DNA of 64,000 nt from Porticoccaceae bacterium (GCA_018654575.1 JABILI010000077.1:1-64000), one strand, 5' to 3'; shown: positions 54,525 through 64,000, counted from the first letter of the stretch. The notes: generated by a model not told the origin, from the sequence alone. Numbers and translations: made by a program.

Positions 54525-55070
54525 ATGGCTCTTAGTGCAACGATCTATAAAGCAGAACTCAATGTTGTTGATATGGATCGTCATTACTATGAACAGCACA
54601 CCCTAACACTTGCACAACATCCCTCTGAAACGGCTGAGCGATTGATGCTGCGGCTTTTGGTATTTGCTCTTCATGCTAGTGATACTATGGCATTTACTAA
54701 AGGATTGAGTACCGATGATGAGCCAGACTTGTGGCAAAAAAGTCTCAGCGATGAAATTGAGCTTTGGATCGAACTTGGCCTTCCTAGTGAAAAACGTCTG
54801 AAAAAAGCCTGTGGCCGATCGCAGCAAGTGATTGTTTATGCTTATGGTGCCGGATCTGCAAGCTTGTGGTGGAAACAAGTTCAGCCGCAGCTGACCCGTT
54901 TTAAAAATCTCACCGTAAAACACATTGATGCAAGATCTCTGGAACAACTAAAGAATTTTTTAAAGCGCACTATTGATCTTCAGGTAAGTATCCAAGATGA
55001 TGAGATTAGTTGTCTGAGTGCTGATTCTGAGGTACTAGTGATGCCAGAGGTTTTTAAAGCTACTGAATAA
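54525..55070 (+). CDS. yaeQ: YaeQ family protein
   Basis: 181 residues. 'MALSATIYKAELNVVDMDRHYYEQHTL' and 'HPSETAERLMLRLLVFALHA' are unmistakable YaeQ sequence; 'LWIELGLPSEKRLKKACGRS' follows. The fold is PD-(D/E)XK nuclease-like; E. coli YaeQ was once proposed as an RfaH-related transcription suppressor, but the biochemical role is unsettled. Single gene, divergent from the GH3 gene across 277 bp with no recognisable signal. Confidence 0.92.
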   Translation: MALSATIYKAELNVVDMDRHYYEQHTLTLAQHPSETAERLMLRLLVFALHASDTMAFTKGLSTDDEPDLWQKSLSDEIELWIELGLPSEKRLKKACGRSQQVIVYAYGAGSASLWWKQVQPQLTRFKNLTVKHIDARSLEQLKNFLKRTIDLQVSIQDDEISCLSADSEVLVMPEVFKATE

Positions 55071-55199
55071 TAGTAGCGCTTGACCATAATGTTGGTGCGA
55101 GGTCTACACACGATTTTGAGTTTGGAACGATTAATTTTCTCTGGATCTTAAATAATCCATACTATTAAAGTAATAAAAATTATTAAAACTGGGAGCAAC

Positions 55200-57368
55200 A
55201 TGGCAATAGCAAAGATATCCGCCGTCCGTCTTTCTTTTATTACGATGCTTATTGTACTGTCGGGCTGCGCGCAAAAGTTTGTCGCTAGTGACTACCTCAC
55301 TCTCGATGATAAGTATCAGGTGGTCATTGAGCGCGATCATCTTGGTGTGCCCCACATTCTTGGCGACCGCGATGTCGATGCTGCTTTTGGCTTTGCCTAT
55401 GCACAAGCCGAAGATAACTGGCAAATTATTCATGACACTATTCCGTTTTATCGGGGTACCAATGCTTCGATCAATGGAAAAGATGCTGCGACCGCCGACT
55501 TTTTAGTTAAATGGTTGGGTATTTGGGAGACCATTGATCGCGACTATGAAACCCAATTAAAACCTGAAACTCGCGCTTGGGTTGGTGCCTTTGTTGACGG
55601 TATTAATTATTACGCCGCACTGCATCCTGAGCAGGCCAATCAATCAATTTTTCCGCTAACCGACAAAGATGTTATCGCCGGTTACATGCTGCGGCATCTG
55701 TTGTTTTACGGTTTTGACGCATCAATTACCGAGCTTTTTGAACCACAACGACAGCGTCCCGTCAGCCGTGGCCCCGCTGATGCAGATCACCAGGCTAGAC
55801 CCATGGCTGAAGGGGTTACTATTAGTGGTCTTCCTATAGGGTCTAACGCTATTGCGGTGTCAGCGCCTTTTACCGTCGACGGTGCGACACGCTTAGCGAT
55901 TAACTCTCACCAACCCACTACCGGCCCGGTAGCTTGGTATGAGGCCCATATCCAGAGCAAAGAAGGCCTCAATGTGATGGGCGGCCTGTTTCCGGGCAGT
56001 GCCACTATAGGCGTTGGCTTTACCGAAAATTTGGCATGGGGCGCGACCGTTAACAAACCCGATTTGGTTGATATCTATGTCTTAGAAATGGACCCCAATG
56101 ACCCAATGCGCTACAACCTCGATGGTGCTTGGAAAACCTTGGAAGCAAAGAAAATCGATATTGATGTTAAGTTGTTTGGCTTCCTTCCTTGGACAGTGTC
56201 TGAGACAGGCTTAAAGTCTGTGCATGGCCCAGTGATTCAGAATGAACATGGCACCTATGCGGTGCGTTATGCGGGCATGGATGAGGTACGACAGTTGGAA
56301 CAATGGCTGGCGATGAGCAAATCGCAAAATTTTGATCAGTGGCGCGATGCGTTGCGTATGCAGGCCTTTGCCAGTTTTAATTTTGTCTATGCTGACCGCG
56401 AAAGCAATACTATGTTTGTGCACAATTCTCTAACGCCTAAAAGACTGCCTGGTTATGACTGGACACAGTATTTGCCGGGTGATGACAGTCGTCTTATATG
56501 GCAAGACTACATGGCCTTTGACGACCTGCCCCAAGTCATTAACCCAAAATCAGGTTATTTGCACAGTGCCAATCAGACACCTTTTCGCGTAAGCGCAGAT
56601 GCTGATAATCCTAATAAAAGTGACTATGGCGTTGAAGATGGCTTCCCCACCAGGATGACCAATCGCGCCGATCGAGGGTTAGAGCTTCTGGCAGAACTTG
56701 ATTCCATTTCAGAACAACAGTTTTATGATATCAAGCACGATAAGAAATACAGCGTTAACTCCCGTGCGTACGGTTATTTGCAACAGGCAGCTGCCGCCGA
56801 TCTTAGTGACATACAAACCGATACGGTACAAAACTACCAAGCGGCACAGAGCCTTATTGCCAACTGGGATCTGTCTACTGATGTCGATAATCGTGGTGCA
56901 GCCCTTAGCGCATGTGTGTTAGGTGGTGAATGGATTTCAGAGCAGAGAGGCCTTACTCCACCAACACCTATCGATGAACTCATTCGCTGTACTGATTTGT
57001 TAATAGATAAGAGTGGCCGAGTTGATCCACGCTGGGGTGATGTTAATCGACATATTCGTGGTGACATTAATATCCCCTTGGGTGGTGGACCAGATGTATT
57101 ACGGGCAGTCTATGGAATGGGTATGGAGGATGACGGTTATCTGACCAATGTTGCGGGTGATGGACTTTACTATCAGGTTTCTTGGGATGCCCAAGGTGAG
57201 TTAAAAGTGCGCGGTGTTCACCAATATGGCTCAGCCACACTGGATAAAAGCTCTCCTCACTATGCTGACCAAGCCGAGGATTATGCCAACGAAATTCTTC
57301 ATGACCCTCTGTTTGATTCATCCCTACGTAAATCAAAAATAGAACGCCGCTACAGGCCTGGTGAATAA
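55200..57368 (+). CDS. Penicillin-acylase family (Ntn hydrolase) lipoprotein
   Basis: 722 residues. The lipobox 'VLSGC' places it in an envelope membrane. 'VIERDHLGVPHILGDRDVDAAFGFAYAQAEDNW' is the alpha-chain start of penicillin/AHL acylases; autocleavage would expose the Ser in 'GLPIGSNAIAVS' (~216). Other family blocks: 'INSHQPTTGPVAWYEAHI' and 'GATIGVGFTENLAWGATVNKPD'-like. Members cleave amide bonds of penicillins, acyl-homoserine lactones or N-acyl amino acids; substrate unknown. The lipoprotein form fits the acyl-peptide or aculeacin-acylase-like branch. Confidence 0.88.
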   Translation: MAIAKISAVRLSFITMLIVLSGCAQKFVASDYLTLDDKYQVVIERDHLGVPHILGDRDVDAAFGFAYAQAEDNWQIIHDTIPFYRGTNASINGKDAATADFLVKWLGIWETIDRDYETQLKPETRAWVGAFVDGINYYAALHPEQANQSIFPLTDKDVIAGYMLRHLLFYGFDASITELFEPQRQRPVSRGPADADHQARPMAEGVTISGLPIGSNAIAVSAPFTVDGATRLAINSHQPTTGPVAWYEAHIQSKEGLNVMGGLFPGSATIGVGFTENLAWGATVNKPDLVDIYVLEMDPNDPMRYNLDGAWKTLEAKKIDIDVKLFGFLPWTVSETGLKSVHGPVIQNEHGTYAVRYAGMDEVRQLEQWLAMSKSQNFDQWRDALRMQAFASFNFVYADRESNTMFVHNSLTPKRLPGYDWTQYLPGDDSRLIWQDYMAFDDLPQVINPKSGYLHSANQTPFRVSADADNPNKSDYGVEDGFPTRMTNRADRGLELLAELDSISEQQFYDIKHDKKYSVNSRAYGYLQQAAAADLSDIQTDTVQNYQAAQSLIANWDLSTDVDNRGAALSACVLGGEWISEQRGLTPPTPIDELIRCTDLLIDKSGRVDPRWGDVNRHIRGDINIPLGGGPDVLRAVYGMGMEDDGYLTNVAGDGLYYQVSWDAQGELKVRGVHQYGSATLDKSSPHYADQAEDYANEILHDPLFDSSLRKSKIERRYRPGE

Positions 57369-57503
57369 CCCTAAGCTTCGCTTTTTCTGAGCCCAAGGCA
57401 TCTAATCTAACGTTTATTGGCGGGTAAGACTTGCTTTTGAAGGGTGACACCCCGAAAATACTCGTCTTCCAAGAGAATTCGCCGTCGATCAAAAGAGCTA
57501 AGC

Positions 57504-58442
57504 ATGTCTATCCAGTGGTATCCCGGTCATATGCGCAAGGCCAGCAACGAGATGATCGAGGCTCTCCCTCTAGTCAATGTCGTCATTGAAGTTCTGGACG
57601 CTCGCATTCCGTTCAGTAGCTCGAATCCATTTATTCAAGAACTGAGTGCCGACAAGCCACACATTAAACTACTTAATAAAACTGACTTAGGTGATCCTAG
57701 TATTACCAAACAGTGGCAGGATTATTTTGAGCAGCAGGCGAACACCAAAACCTTGCTATTGGATTTAAAAAATCATGACCCAAGCCAGCAAATTATTGAT
57801 CTGATTAACAAACTAAGACCACAAAAAGAAGGCCGCAACACCTTGGTTATGGTGACAGGCATTCCCAATGTTGGTAAGTCGTCGTTAATTAACTGTCTGG
57901 CAGGAAAGCATATTACCAAAACTGGTGATGAACCAGCGGTTACCAAAGGTCAGCAAAAGATTAATCTTCGCAACGGAATTATGCTGTTGGATACACCTGG
58001 TATTCTCTGGCCAAAGATAGAAAACCCCCAAGGCAGCTATCGCCTTGGCACGACGGGTGCTATTAAAGATACCGCGGTAAGCTATGAGGATTTGGCGTTT
58101 TTTGCTGCAGAGTTTCTGCTCGAGGCATACCCTCAGCGTCTGAAAGAACGATTTAATATCGAAGAATTACCCAGATCAGAAATAGCACTTCTGGAAATTA
58201 TCGGCGCTCAACGCGGCTGTCTTAGAGCTGGCGGACGCGTCGATTTAGAACGTGTTTCAACCATCTTTATTAACGAATTACGCGCTGGTTTATTAGGGCC
58301 TTTGGGTTTTGAAACACCTGAAGTCATTGAGGCAGAAATGCAACAAGTAGTTATTTTGCAAGCAGAGAAAGCGGAACGTGAAAAGCTGCGTTTAGAGAAG
58401 GCGGCTGCGCGGCGTAGAAAAGCTAAGTCAAATCGCAAATAG
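57504..58442 (+). CDS. ylqF: Ribosome-biogenesis GTPase YlqF/RbgA
   Basis: About 312 residues from the ATG giving 'MSIQWYPGHMRKA' (AAGAG upstream; the longer frame from 57444 adds a basic non-conserved stretch). Circularly permuted GTPase: G4 'LLNKTDLG' first, then G1 'GIPNVGKSSLIN', then G3 'LDTPGILWP'. The C-terminal lysine/arginine-rich tail suits rRNA binding. RbgA is needed for a late step of 50S assembly. Confidence 0.9.
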   Translation: MSIQWYPGHMRKASNEMIEALPLVNVVIEVLDARIPFSSSNPFIQELSADKPHIKLLNKTDLGDPSITKQWQDYFEQQANTKTLLLDLKNHDPSQQIIDLINKLRPQKEGRNTLVMVTGIPNVGKSSLINCLAGKHITKTGDEPAVTKGQQKINLRNGIMLLDTPGILWPKIENPQGSYRLGTTGAIKDTAVSYEDLAFFAAEFLLEAYPQRLKERFNIEELPRSEIALLEIIGAQRGCLRAGGRVDLERVSTIFINELRAGLLGPLGFETPEVIEAEMQQVVILQAEKAEREKLRLEKAAARRRKAKSNRK

Positions 58443-58444
58443 CG

Positions 58445-59635
58445 TTATACGTAACACCCCGCGGCATAACCAGAGGCCCAGGCCCACTGAAAGTTATAAC
58501 CACCTAGATGACCAGTAACATCAAGTACCTCGCCTACAAAGTAGAGGCCCGGTTGCGTTTTACATTCCATGGTTTTGGAAGAAATATGGTCCGTATCAAC
58601 GCCACACAATGTTACCTCGGCGGTGCGATAACCTTCAGTGCCAGACGGCTTTAATTGCCAGTTGTTCAGTGTGTCGGCAATGTACTGAAGTACTCCGTTG
58701 GGTATTTCTGCAATAGCAGTATCCGCATAGGTCGCCCAATAAATACTTTCCAATGACTGAACGAGCCCCTTTGAGAGTAGAGGTGCCAGTAAAGTTCGTA
58801 ACAGACTCTTTGGATTAGCCTTTTTGAACTCTAGCAATAACGCCTCAGTATTTTGGTCAGGTAATAGGTTCACGCTAATAAATTGTCCCGGCTTCCAATA
58901 ACTAGACAACTGAAGGGCTGCAGGGCCACTTATACCGCGGTGTGTAAACAGTAAATTTTCTCGAAAACTCATGTCATTGACTGACATTTCAACATCGACG
59001 GACAATCCCGAATTAGTCTCACTGATATCTTTTACCCAATCACTAAAAGTAAAGGGTACCAATCCCGCGGTGCGTGGCAGTAAATTAAGGCCGAACTGTT
59101 CGGCAATGTCGTAGCCAAATCCCGAAGCTCCCAAAGACGGAATGGATAGGCCGCCTGAGGCGACGACTAAAGACCGACATTTAAAAGGATTTTCACCCAC
59201 TGACAAGGTAAAACCACCCTCTTCACCAACCTCAATCTGATGAATTATCGACTTAGTTTCGATGACTACTCCGACGGCTGCGCACTCATCGAGCAACATC
59301 TTTAGGATATCTTTGGAGGAGTTGTCACAAAATAATTCGCCGTGACTTTTCTCATGGTAAGGAATCTCATGACGCTCAACCAGATCGATAAACTGCCATT
59401 GGTTGTATCGGTTTAGCGCTGAAATGCAAAAATGTGGGTTGTTAGAAAGGAAGTTTTCAGGGGTTGTATCCAAATTGGTGAAATTGCAGCGTCCGCCCCC
59501 AGACATCAGTATTTTCTTACCTACCTTGTTACTGCTGTCGAGTACTAATACTGATTGGCCCCGCTGACCTGCAGTAAAAGCACAAAATAACCCTGCGGCA
59601 CCGCCACCAATAATAATCACATCGTAATCTTTCAC
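58445..59635 (-). CDS. YhiN/HI0933-family FAD flavoprotein (BaiN-like)
   Basis: 396 residues. Rossmann FAD motif 'VIIIGGGAAGLFCAF' (~6–20), 'SGGGRCNFTN' (~44–53), 'SLVVASGGLSIPSLGASGFGYDIAEQFG' (~155–182) and the C-terminal 'GLYFVGEVLDVTGHLGGYNFQWAWASG' (~366–392). This is the HI0933/YhiN family, one branch of which (BaiN) reduces bile-acid intermediates; the housekeeping role is unknown. Its start overlaps the DUF1415 stop by 4 bp; it converges on ylqF. Confidence 0.88.
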   Translation of the reverse strand: MKDYDVIIIGGGAAGLFCAFTAGQRGQSVLVLDSSNKVGKKILMSGGGRCNFTNLDTTPENFLSNNPHFCISALNRYNQWQFIDLVERHEIPYHEKSHGELFCDNSSKDILKMLLDECAAVGVVIETKSIIHQIEVGEEGGFTLSVGENPFKCRSLVVASGGLSIPSLGASGFGYDIAEQFGLNLLPRTAGLVPFTFSDWVKDISETNSGLSVDVEMSVNDMSFRENLLFTHRGISGPAALQLSSYWKPGQFISVNLLPDQNTEALLLEFKKANPKSLLRTLLAPLLSKGLVQSLESIYWATYADTAIAEIPNGVLQYIADTLNNWQLKPSGTEGYRTAEVTLCGVDTDHISSKTMECKTQPGLYFVGEVLDVTGHLGGYNFQWAWASGYAAGCYV

Positions 59636-60201
59636 TTAGCATTATCTCCCGCTATCTGATTCCAGCGCCGCTGAATTTCCTCTCGACCAATAGATTCTAA
59701 AGTACTGATGTTCTTTAACGGAATGGTCTGCGGATTAGGAAAACTACTTAAGGCGCTAGCCATCATGTCTTCCCGCAATAAATGAATTAAAGGATAGGGG
59801 GAGCGATTACTGAAATGGCTCGCTGACTCTTCAGGCTCTCCATCAAATTGATAAAGGGGATGGAAGCTAGCCAACTGAATAATACCCTCTAAGCCCGCCT
59901 CTATTAAAAGGGTTTCAGCAAGATCAATAACATCGAGATATTCTTCAAAATTACCCAAGGCGTTGGGAATGACCAACAAAGTGGTGGCAATATCCAGCTC
60001 GGACGTACTCTGAATAAGGTCTAACTCAGTCAGAAAGGTTTGCATGATCTGCTCTAGCTCAGTTGACTCGCATATTTTTATTCTTAGCCCATCCGAAGAT
60101 ACGACGGGTGACGCGAAAGGGCATAAGTTGAGGCCCACAACGAAGTGTTCGAGCCAAGCTCGAACCTGCTGTTCTATTAAGGACCAAACCACCGTGGCCA
60201 T
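59632..60201 (-). CDS. DUF1415 protein
   Basis: 189 residues, soluble. 'VRAWLEHFVVGLNLCPFASPV' (~13–33) with the conserved NLCPFA, and 'QLASFHPLYQFDGEPEESASHFSNRSPYPLIHLLRE' (~112–147) are the DUF1415 hallmarks; 'RREE..RRW' follows at the C-terminus. Function unknown. Coupled to the YhiN-type flavoprotein by a 4-bp overlap, which suggests a shared redox or maturation task. Confidence 0.88.
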   Translation of the reverse strand: MATVVWSLIEQQVRAWLEHFVVGLNLCPFASPVVSSDGLRIKICESTELEQIMQTFLTELDLIQSTSELDIATTLLVIPNALGNFEEYLDVIDLAETLLIEAGLEGIIQLASFHPLYQFDGEPEESASHFSNRSPYPLIHLLREDMMASALSSFPNPQTIPLKNISTLESIGREEIQRRWNQIAGDNAK

Positions 60202-60425
60202 AGTAAATCCAAGTTGGATAATAATAGGCGCAGGATACCGATTACCAAGAACCGGAACAAGGAATGACTGAGAAGTAAGGCAGGGAATTTTTTCTAATCA
60301 GTGAGCTGTTCTATTTAAATAGGCTTTAATCGGTAGGACTAATTCATCGCTAACCCAGCCTTCCTGAAGGAGAAAATAGTGCTTTGAAATAACCATCTTT
60401 AAGAGTACATTGGCGGCGATATCAA

Positions 60426-61679
60426 TTGAGCGCTTTTGTCATGCCTGTTCGTACCGTTGTTGCCATTTGGCCGCTTTTTGCAGGCCTGTCCCTTATTGGT
60501 CTTGCCGTTGGTGTGCAGGGCAGCTTATTGGGCGTACGTGCAGCTATAGAAGGCTTTGATGATCTTCTTATCGGGCTATTAATGTCCTGCTATTTTGCGG
60601 GGTTTTTAGCCGGCTCGCTACTGACGCCAAGAATGATTCAGCGGGTTGGTCATATTCGCATATTTGCCGCTTTATCGGCTGTGGCCTCGGTAACTATTTT
60701 GATCCATGCGTTGTTTGTTAATCCCTGGGTTTGGGCGTTGATGAGACTATTAACTGGTTTTGCATTTTCAACCATCTATGTGGTCTCAGAAAGCTGGCTT
60801 AATCAATCATCTAATAATGCCAATCGTGGCCAAATTTTATCTGTGTATACGACTATCTTGCTCGCCGGTATCTGCGCGGGTCAATTTATGCTGAATGTGG
60901 CTGATCCAACTGAATTCACATTATTTATTTTAATCTCCGTGATGGTCAGTGTCGCTGCCGTTCCGATTTTGTTGTCGATAGTACAGACGCCACCTATTGA
61001 AGAAACAGAGCGAGTAACCATTAGCCACCTGTGGTATCGCACACCCGTCGGCGTCATTGCGATCATAATGTCCCAATGGGTATCAAGCATACTATTTGGT
61101 ATGGGTGCGGTGTATGCCACAAAATTGGGTTTTAGTGTATATCAGGTGGCGAACTTTATGGGTGCCATGATGGCCGGCGGAATGATTTTACAATGGCCTT
61201 TAGGTAAGCTATCAGACACTATTGATCGGCGCTGGGTAATTGGCGTTTCAAGTCTAGTTGCGGTGTTTGTCGCCATCATTATTAGCTTTATCGACAATGC
61301 ATCTATATGGCTCTACTTCCTTATATTTTTATTTGGCGGTTTCTCGTTGTCGCTATATTCGATTGTTGTCGCCTTTACCAACGATCACTTGCGTCCTGCT
61401 GAAATTGTTCCGGCCAGCGGCACTATTGTCCTGATCAGCGGGCTAACCTCGATTACCGGACCAATTACCGCGGTCTTTTGGCTACAAATTTTTGGCTTGA
61501 AGAGCTTTTTTATACTGATTGCTGTGAGTCTGCTAGGCTTGGGAGCAATGAGTATTTGGCGTGTTCTTACTATTCCAGCGCTGCCTGCCGAATACAAGGT
61601 ACAAAGCACTCTGCAGGCCGCGGCAGCACCTGTAGGTACTATTCTTCATGCGGAAGAAGATGTGGTTACAGCCCTTTAA
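60426..61679 (+). CDS. MFS transporter, YcaD-like
   Basis: 417 residues and 12 membrane helices. 'LGVRAAIEGFDDLLIGLLMSCYFAGFLAGSL' (~34–64), 'RMIQRVGHIRIF' (MFS loop 2–3), 'VVSESWLNQ' (~119–127) and 'SQWVSSILFGMGAVYA' match the YcaD group of small-molecule exporters of unknown substrate. The start is TTG at 60426, or the ATG at 60441 five codons later; neither has a strong ribosome site. Confidence 0.85.
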   Translation: MSAFVMPVRTVVAIWPLFAGLSLIGLAVGVQGSLLGVRAAIEGFDDLLIGLLMSCYFAGFLAGSLLTPRMIQRVGHIRIFAALSAVASVTILIHALFVNPWVWALMRLLTGFAFSTIYVVSESWLNQSSNNANRGQILSVYTTILLAGICAGQFMLNVADPTEFTLFILISVMVSVAAVPILLSIVQTPPIEETERVTISHLWYRTPVGVIAIIMSQWVSSILFGMGAVYATKLGFSVYQVANFMGAMMAGGMILQWPLGKLSDTIDRRWVIGVSSLVAVFVAIIISFIDNASIWLYFLIFLFGGFSLSLYSIVVAFTNDHLRPAEIVPASGTIVLISGLTSITGPITAVFWLQIFGLKSFFILIAVSLLGLGAMSIWRVLTIPALPAEYKVQSTLQAAAAPVGTILHAEEDVVTAL

Positions 61680-61834
61680 GCTAGGTGGATTGTTAAGCCT
61701 TGGCTATTTCTGACCCAACATGTACATTTCATACAATATTAGGCCTCAGCTCATAAATCTACACCCAAATACACTCAAATATCGACTCTTTAATCATAGC
61801 AGCGCAATCCACATCAGTGGCCGATCTAAAAGCT

Positions 61835-61854
61835 GATAATGATAATGATAATGA
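61835..61854 (+). promoter_or_regulatory. Fur box
   Basis: Three tandem GATAAT hexamers (61835–61852) continuing into GA. It matches the 19-bp Fur consensus GATAATGATAATCATTATC at about 16 positions. It lies ~115 bp before the TonB-dependent receptor start, so iron-dependent repression by Fur is expected. The leader also holds a CCCC–GGGG mini-hairpin near 61906–61918. Confidence 0.85.
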
Positions 61855-61968
61855 CTTGTATTATCGCCTAATAAACGTAAAATGAAGGTCGCCCTGCAGC
61901 TTTGCCCCTGAGTGGGGTGGGTGGGCTGACCCTGATCACCGATTTAAAATGTACATTTAAGGATTATA

Positions 61969-64000
61969 ATGTTTAAAACACTCAAGATAACACTGGCTCT
62001 TTTCTCTCTAGTCGCATTAACCATAGCTCCTTTGGTCTATGCCGACCACGCAGAAAAAGCGGCGTTTTTTGAAGAAATTACTATTGTTGGTAACAAGGAT
62101 CGGGCTCGCATGATGCCAGGTTCAGCACACTTTATTGCCGACGACGAGTTAGAGGTTTTTAACTATGCCGACATCCAACAGATATTACGCCAAGTTCCTG
62201 GGGTCAATTTACAGCTAGAAGATGGCTATGGCTTGCGCCCTAACATTGGTATTCGGGGCGTTCAAACCGAACGTAGCGGCCGCATTATGCTCCTAGAAGA
62301 CGGAGTACCCGTAGCCCCAGCTCCTTATGCGGCATCCAGCGCTTATTATTTTCCAACGGCCGGCCGAATGTACAGTATGGAGGTGCTCAAAGGGCCCGCT
62401 GCTATCACCGAGGGTCCTAACACCATTGGTGGCGCTATTAATATGATCTCGACTCCTATCCCGGAGCAAGCTGAGGGTAAGGTCATCGCAGAAATTGGTG
62501 GCGATGCTACCACACGAGTCCATGCAGCCTATGGTTCAACAGGTAGCAATGGCTTTGGCTATCTCTTAGAGACTCATCAGTGGAAAAGCGATGGGTTTCA
62601 ATCAATCGATGGTAGCAATAACGATACAGGCCTGAATATCAAAGATTACACCGTAAAATTATCCTATGCCCCAGATGATTCTCGTCATGCATTGGAATTG
62701 AAATATCAATATGCAGCGCAAGAGTCTAACCAAAGCTATTTAGGGATTACCGATGCGGACTTCCGAGCAGACCCCTACCGCCGTTACTCAGCATCTCAAA
62801 ATGACCTCATGGTTACCGAGCATAATCAGCTAATTTTACGTCATGAGTTCAGCTTAAGTGATCGGGCCAGTATCACTACAACCGCTTATAATAATGAGCA
62901 TGCTAGAAGCTGGTACAAACTAGCGAAATTAGCCAATGTAGGTCCAGAGAAAATTATTGCCGATATCAATAAAGGGACTACCCTTTATTCGGATGCAGCC
63001 CTACAGGCTATTCTATTGGGTAGCGATAGCGGTCCAGGTGATGTCGCCATAAAAGATAATAATCGCGATTATTACTCGCGAGGTCTATCCGTCAAACTCG
63101 ACTGGTTAATAGAGGGCAATACAGCCTCACAGGACATAGAAGTGGGTGTTCGCTACCACCAAGATGAGGAAGATCGATTACAGCGAACAGATAAATATAC
63201 CCAAACTAGCCAAACCTTGGTGCTAGATTCACTAGGTGTTACTGGCGGTAAAGGCAACAATCGTGTTGTTCAAGCTGAAGCGGTGGCGCTGTACGTTAAA
63301 GACGCTATTACTTTTGGCAGCCTTGTTGTTACGCCTGGGGTGCGATTTGAAGATATTGACCTAGAGCGTCTTGATTGGTCTGAAATACCACGAAATTCAA
63401 GTCCTGGGGTGAAAGCAAATAGCGTTTCAGCTGTACTGCCAAGCATTGGCTTAATCTACAATATTAGTGACAATCTATCTTTGCTGGCCGGAGCATACAA
63501 CGGCTTTGGTACGCCGACGACTACTGATGGTGTTAAGGAGGAAGATGCGATCAATATTGAGGTTGGCGGTCGTTATCAGCGAGATGACCTACTGATCGAA
63601 TTAATTGCTTTTTCTAGTGACTACGCAAACTTAGTAGGTGAGTGTACTGCTTCTTCAAGCACGAGTGATTGTGATATTGGTGACCAATTTAATGGTGGTA
63701 AAGCGAGCGTTCAAGGGCTGGAGTTTCAGTTCAGCAATCACTACTCGTTAAGTGACATGACGACTCTGCCCGTATCCGTCGTCTACACCTATACTGATGC
63801 TGAGTTTAACAGTACCTTTGGCGGCGAGTTCTTTGGTGATGTCACTAAAGGTGACCCAATTCCTTACATTCCGGAAAATCAGTTAGCGCTTACAGCCGGA
63901 CTAGAACATGGTGCTTACCAACTTAATGTGTCACTTAACTATGTTGATGCTGTTTGTGTGAAGGCCAGCTGTGAGGGCTTTGAGAAAACTGAGGCTTCTA
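61969..64000 (+). CDS. TonB-dependent outer-membrane receptor, FecA-like (3' end outside window)
   Basis: At least 677 residues, open to the window edge. Signal peptide ~1–26 ending VYA. TonB-box-like 'EEITIVG' follows, then the plug: 'IQQILRQVPGVNLQ', 'RPNIGIRGVQTERSGRIMLLEDGVPVAPAPYA', 'MEVLKGPAAITEGPNTIGGAINMIS', and from ~residue 190 the beta-barrel. The plug resembles FecA (ferric dicitrate) receptors but without an N-terminal signalling domain. With the upstream Fur box this indicates ferric-chelate uptake. Ligand not certain. AGGAT ribosome site just before the ATG. Confidence 0.93.
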   Translation, partial: MFKTLKITLALFSLVALTIAPLVYADHAEKAAFFEEITIVGNKDRARMMPGSAHFIADDELEVFNYADIQQILRQVPGVNLQLEDGYGLRPNIGIRGVQTERSGRIMLLEDGVPVAPAPYAASSAYYFPTAGRMYSMEVLKGPAAITEGPNTIGGAINMISTPIPEQAEGKVIAEIGGDATTRVHAAYGSTGSNGFGYLLETHQWKSDGFQSIDGSNNDTGLNIKDYTVKLSYAPDDSRHALELKYQYAAQESNQSYLGITDADFRADPYRRYSASQNDLMVTEHNQLILRHEFSLSDRASITTTAYNNEHARSWYKLAKLANVGPEKIIADINKGTTLYSDAALQAILLGSDSGPGDVAIKDNNRDYYSRGLSVKLDWLIEGNTASQDIEVGVRYHQDEEDRLQRTDKYTQTSQTLVLDSLGVTGGKGNNRVVQAEAVALYVKDAITFGSLVVTPGVRFEDIDLERLDWSEIPRNSSPGVKANSVSAVLPSIGLIYNISDNLSLLAGAYNGFGTPTTTDGVKEEDAINIEVGGRYQRDDLLIELIAFSSDYANLVGECTASSSTSDCDIGDQFNGGKASVQGLEFQFSNHYSLSDMTTLPVSVVYTYTDAEFNSTFGGEFFGDVTKGDPIPYIPENQLALTAGLEHGAYQLNVSLNYVDAVCVKASCEGFEKTEAS

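Noticed and set aside
1-64000. tRNA, rRNA, CRISPR, insertion sequences, prophage
   Set aside because: No T-loop-like GTTCGANTC motifs, regularly spaced repeats, transposase or integrase motifs were found by eye.

Overview
The window looks like chromosome of a free-living marine gammaproteobacterium with moderate GC, most like the SAR92/Porticoccaceae–OM60/NOR5 (Cellvibrionales) group. This rests on recognised protein families and gene order (an nrdR-ribD-ribE-ribB-ribH-nusB-thiL-pgpA run, RlmD, YaeQ, a DmdA-like protein, a TonB-dependent receptor), not on a database search. I saw no rRNA, tRNA, CRISPR array, insertion sequence or prophage.

Layout. 1–3064: the start of an exported protein (cut by the window edge), an SmpA/OmlA-type lipoprotein, and a two-gene unit of a membrane fatty-acid-hydroxylase/sterol-desaturase-type protein with an unrecognised polytopic membrane protein. 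3414–10747: a DmdA-like demethylase, two exported metallopeptidases (M28 and an HExxH DUF4953-type protein), an FHS-family sugar permease and a LysE-type exporter. 10811–15795: a YIP1-family membrane protein, a MacA/MacB/permease export system and undecaprenyl-diphosphatase, with two near-identical promoter-like elements in front of the first two transcription units. 15849–26443: QueE, a CoA-binding protein, a crotonase plus acyl-CoA ligase pair (DmdB-like), an AraC regulator facing a PF10118-type protein, a lipase, a PyrD–PyrK fusion, a phosphodiesterase-like lipoprotein and DoxX. 26559–30698: a second-type cis-prenyltransferase, a YegD-like Hsp70, the wreck of an asparaginase gene, and an ECF sigma/ChrR-type anti-sigma pair.

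30765–46325 is almost entirely on the minus strand: ribA-hisF, an RND efflux pump with its adaptor, then glyA, a Nudix gene and the riboflavin/nusB/thiL/pgpA run, and rlmD. The RibB protein carries a C-terminal RibA-like domain lacking the zinc cysteines (RibBX type), which fits the presence of a separate intact ribA. 46678–49132 is a rubrerythrin / Fe-S oxidoreductase / DUF3501 set. 49247–61679 carries an acyl-CoA ligase facing a 3-hydroxyisobutyryl-CoA hydrolase, a CPXCG protein, a GH3 glycosidase, YaeQ, a penicillin-acylase-type lipoprotein, a YlqF GTPase, a YhiN-type flavoprotein, DUF1415 and a YcaD-like MFS protein. From 61969 to the end runs a FecA-like TonB receptor behind a clear Fur box.

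Together the genes describe an aerobic heterotroph that scavenges peptides, sugars, fatty/branched acids and possibly DMSP, defends itself against singlet oxygen, peroxide and envelope stress, and takes up iron under Fur control. The least ordinary items are the repeated ECF-like promoters at the YIP1/MacAB locus, the PyrD–PyrK fusion, the deleted asparaginase gene, the rubrerythrin–CCG–DUF3501 set and the hydroxylase plus unknown membrane protein pair.
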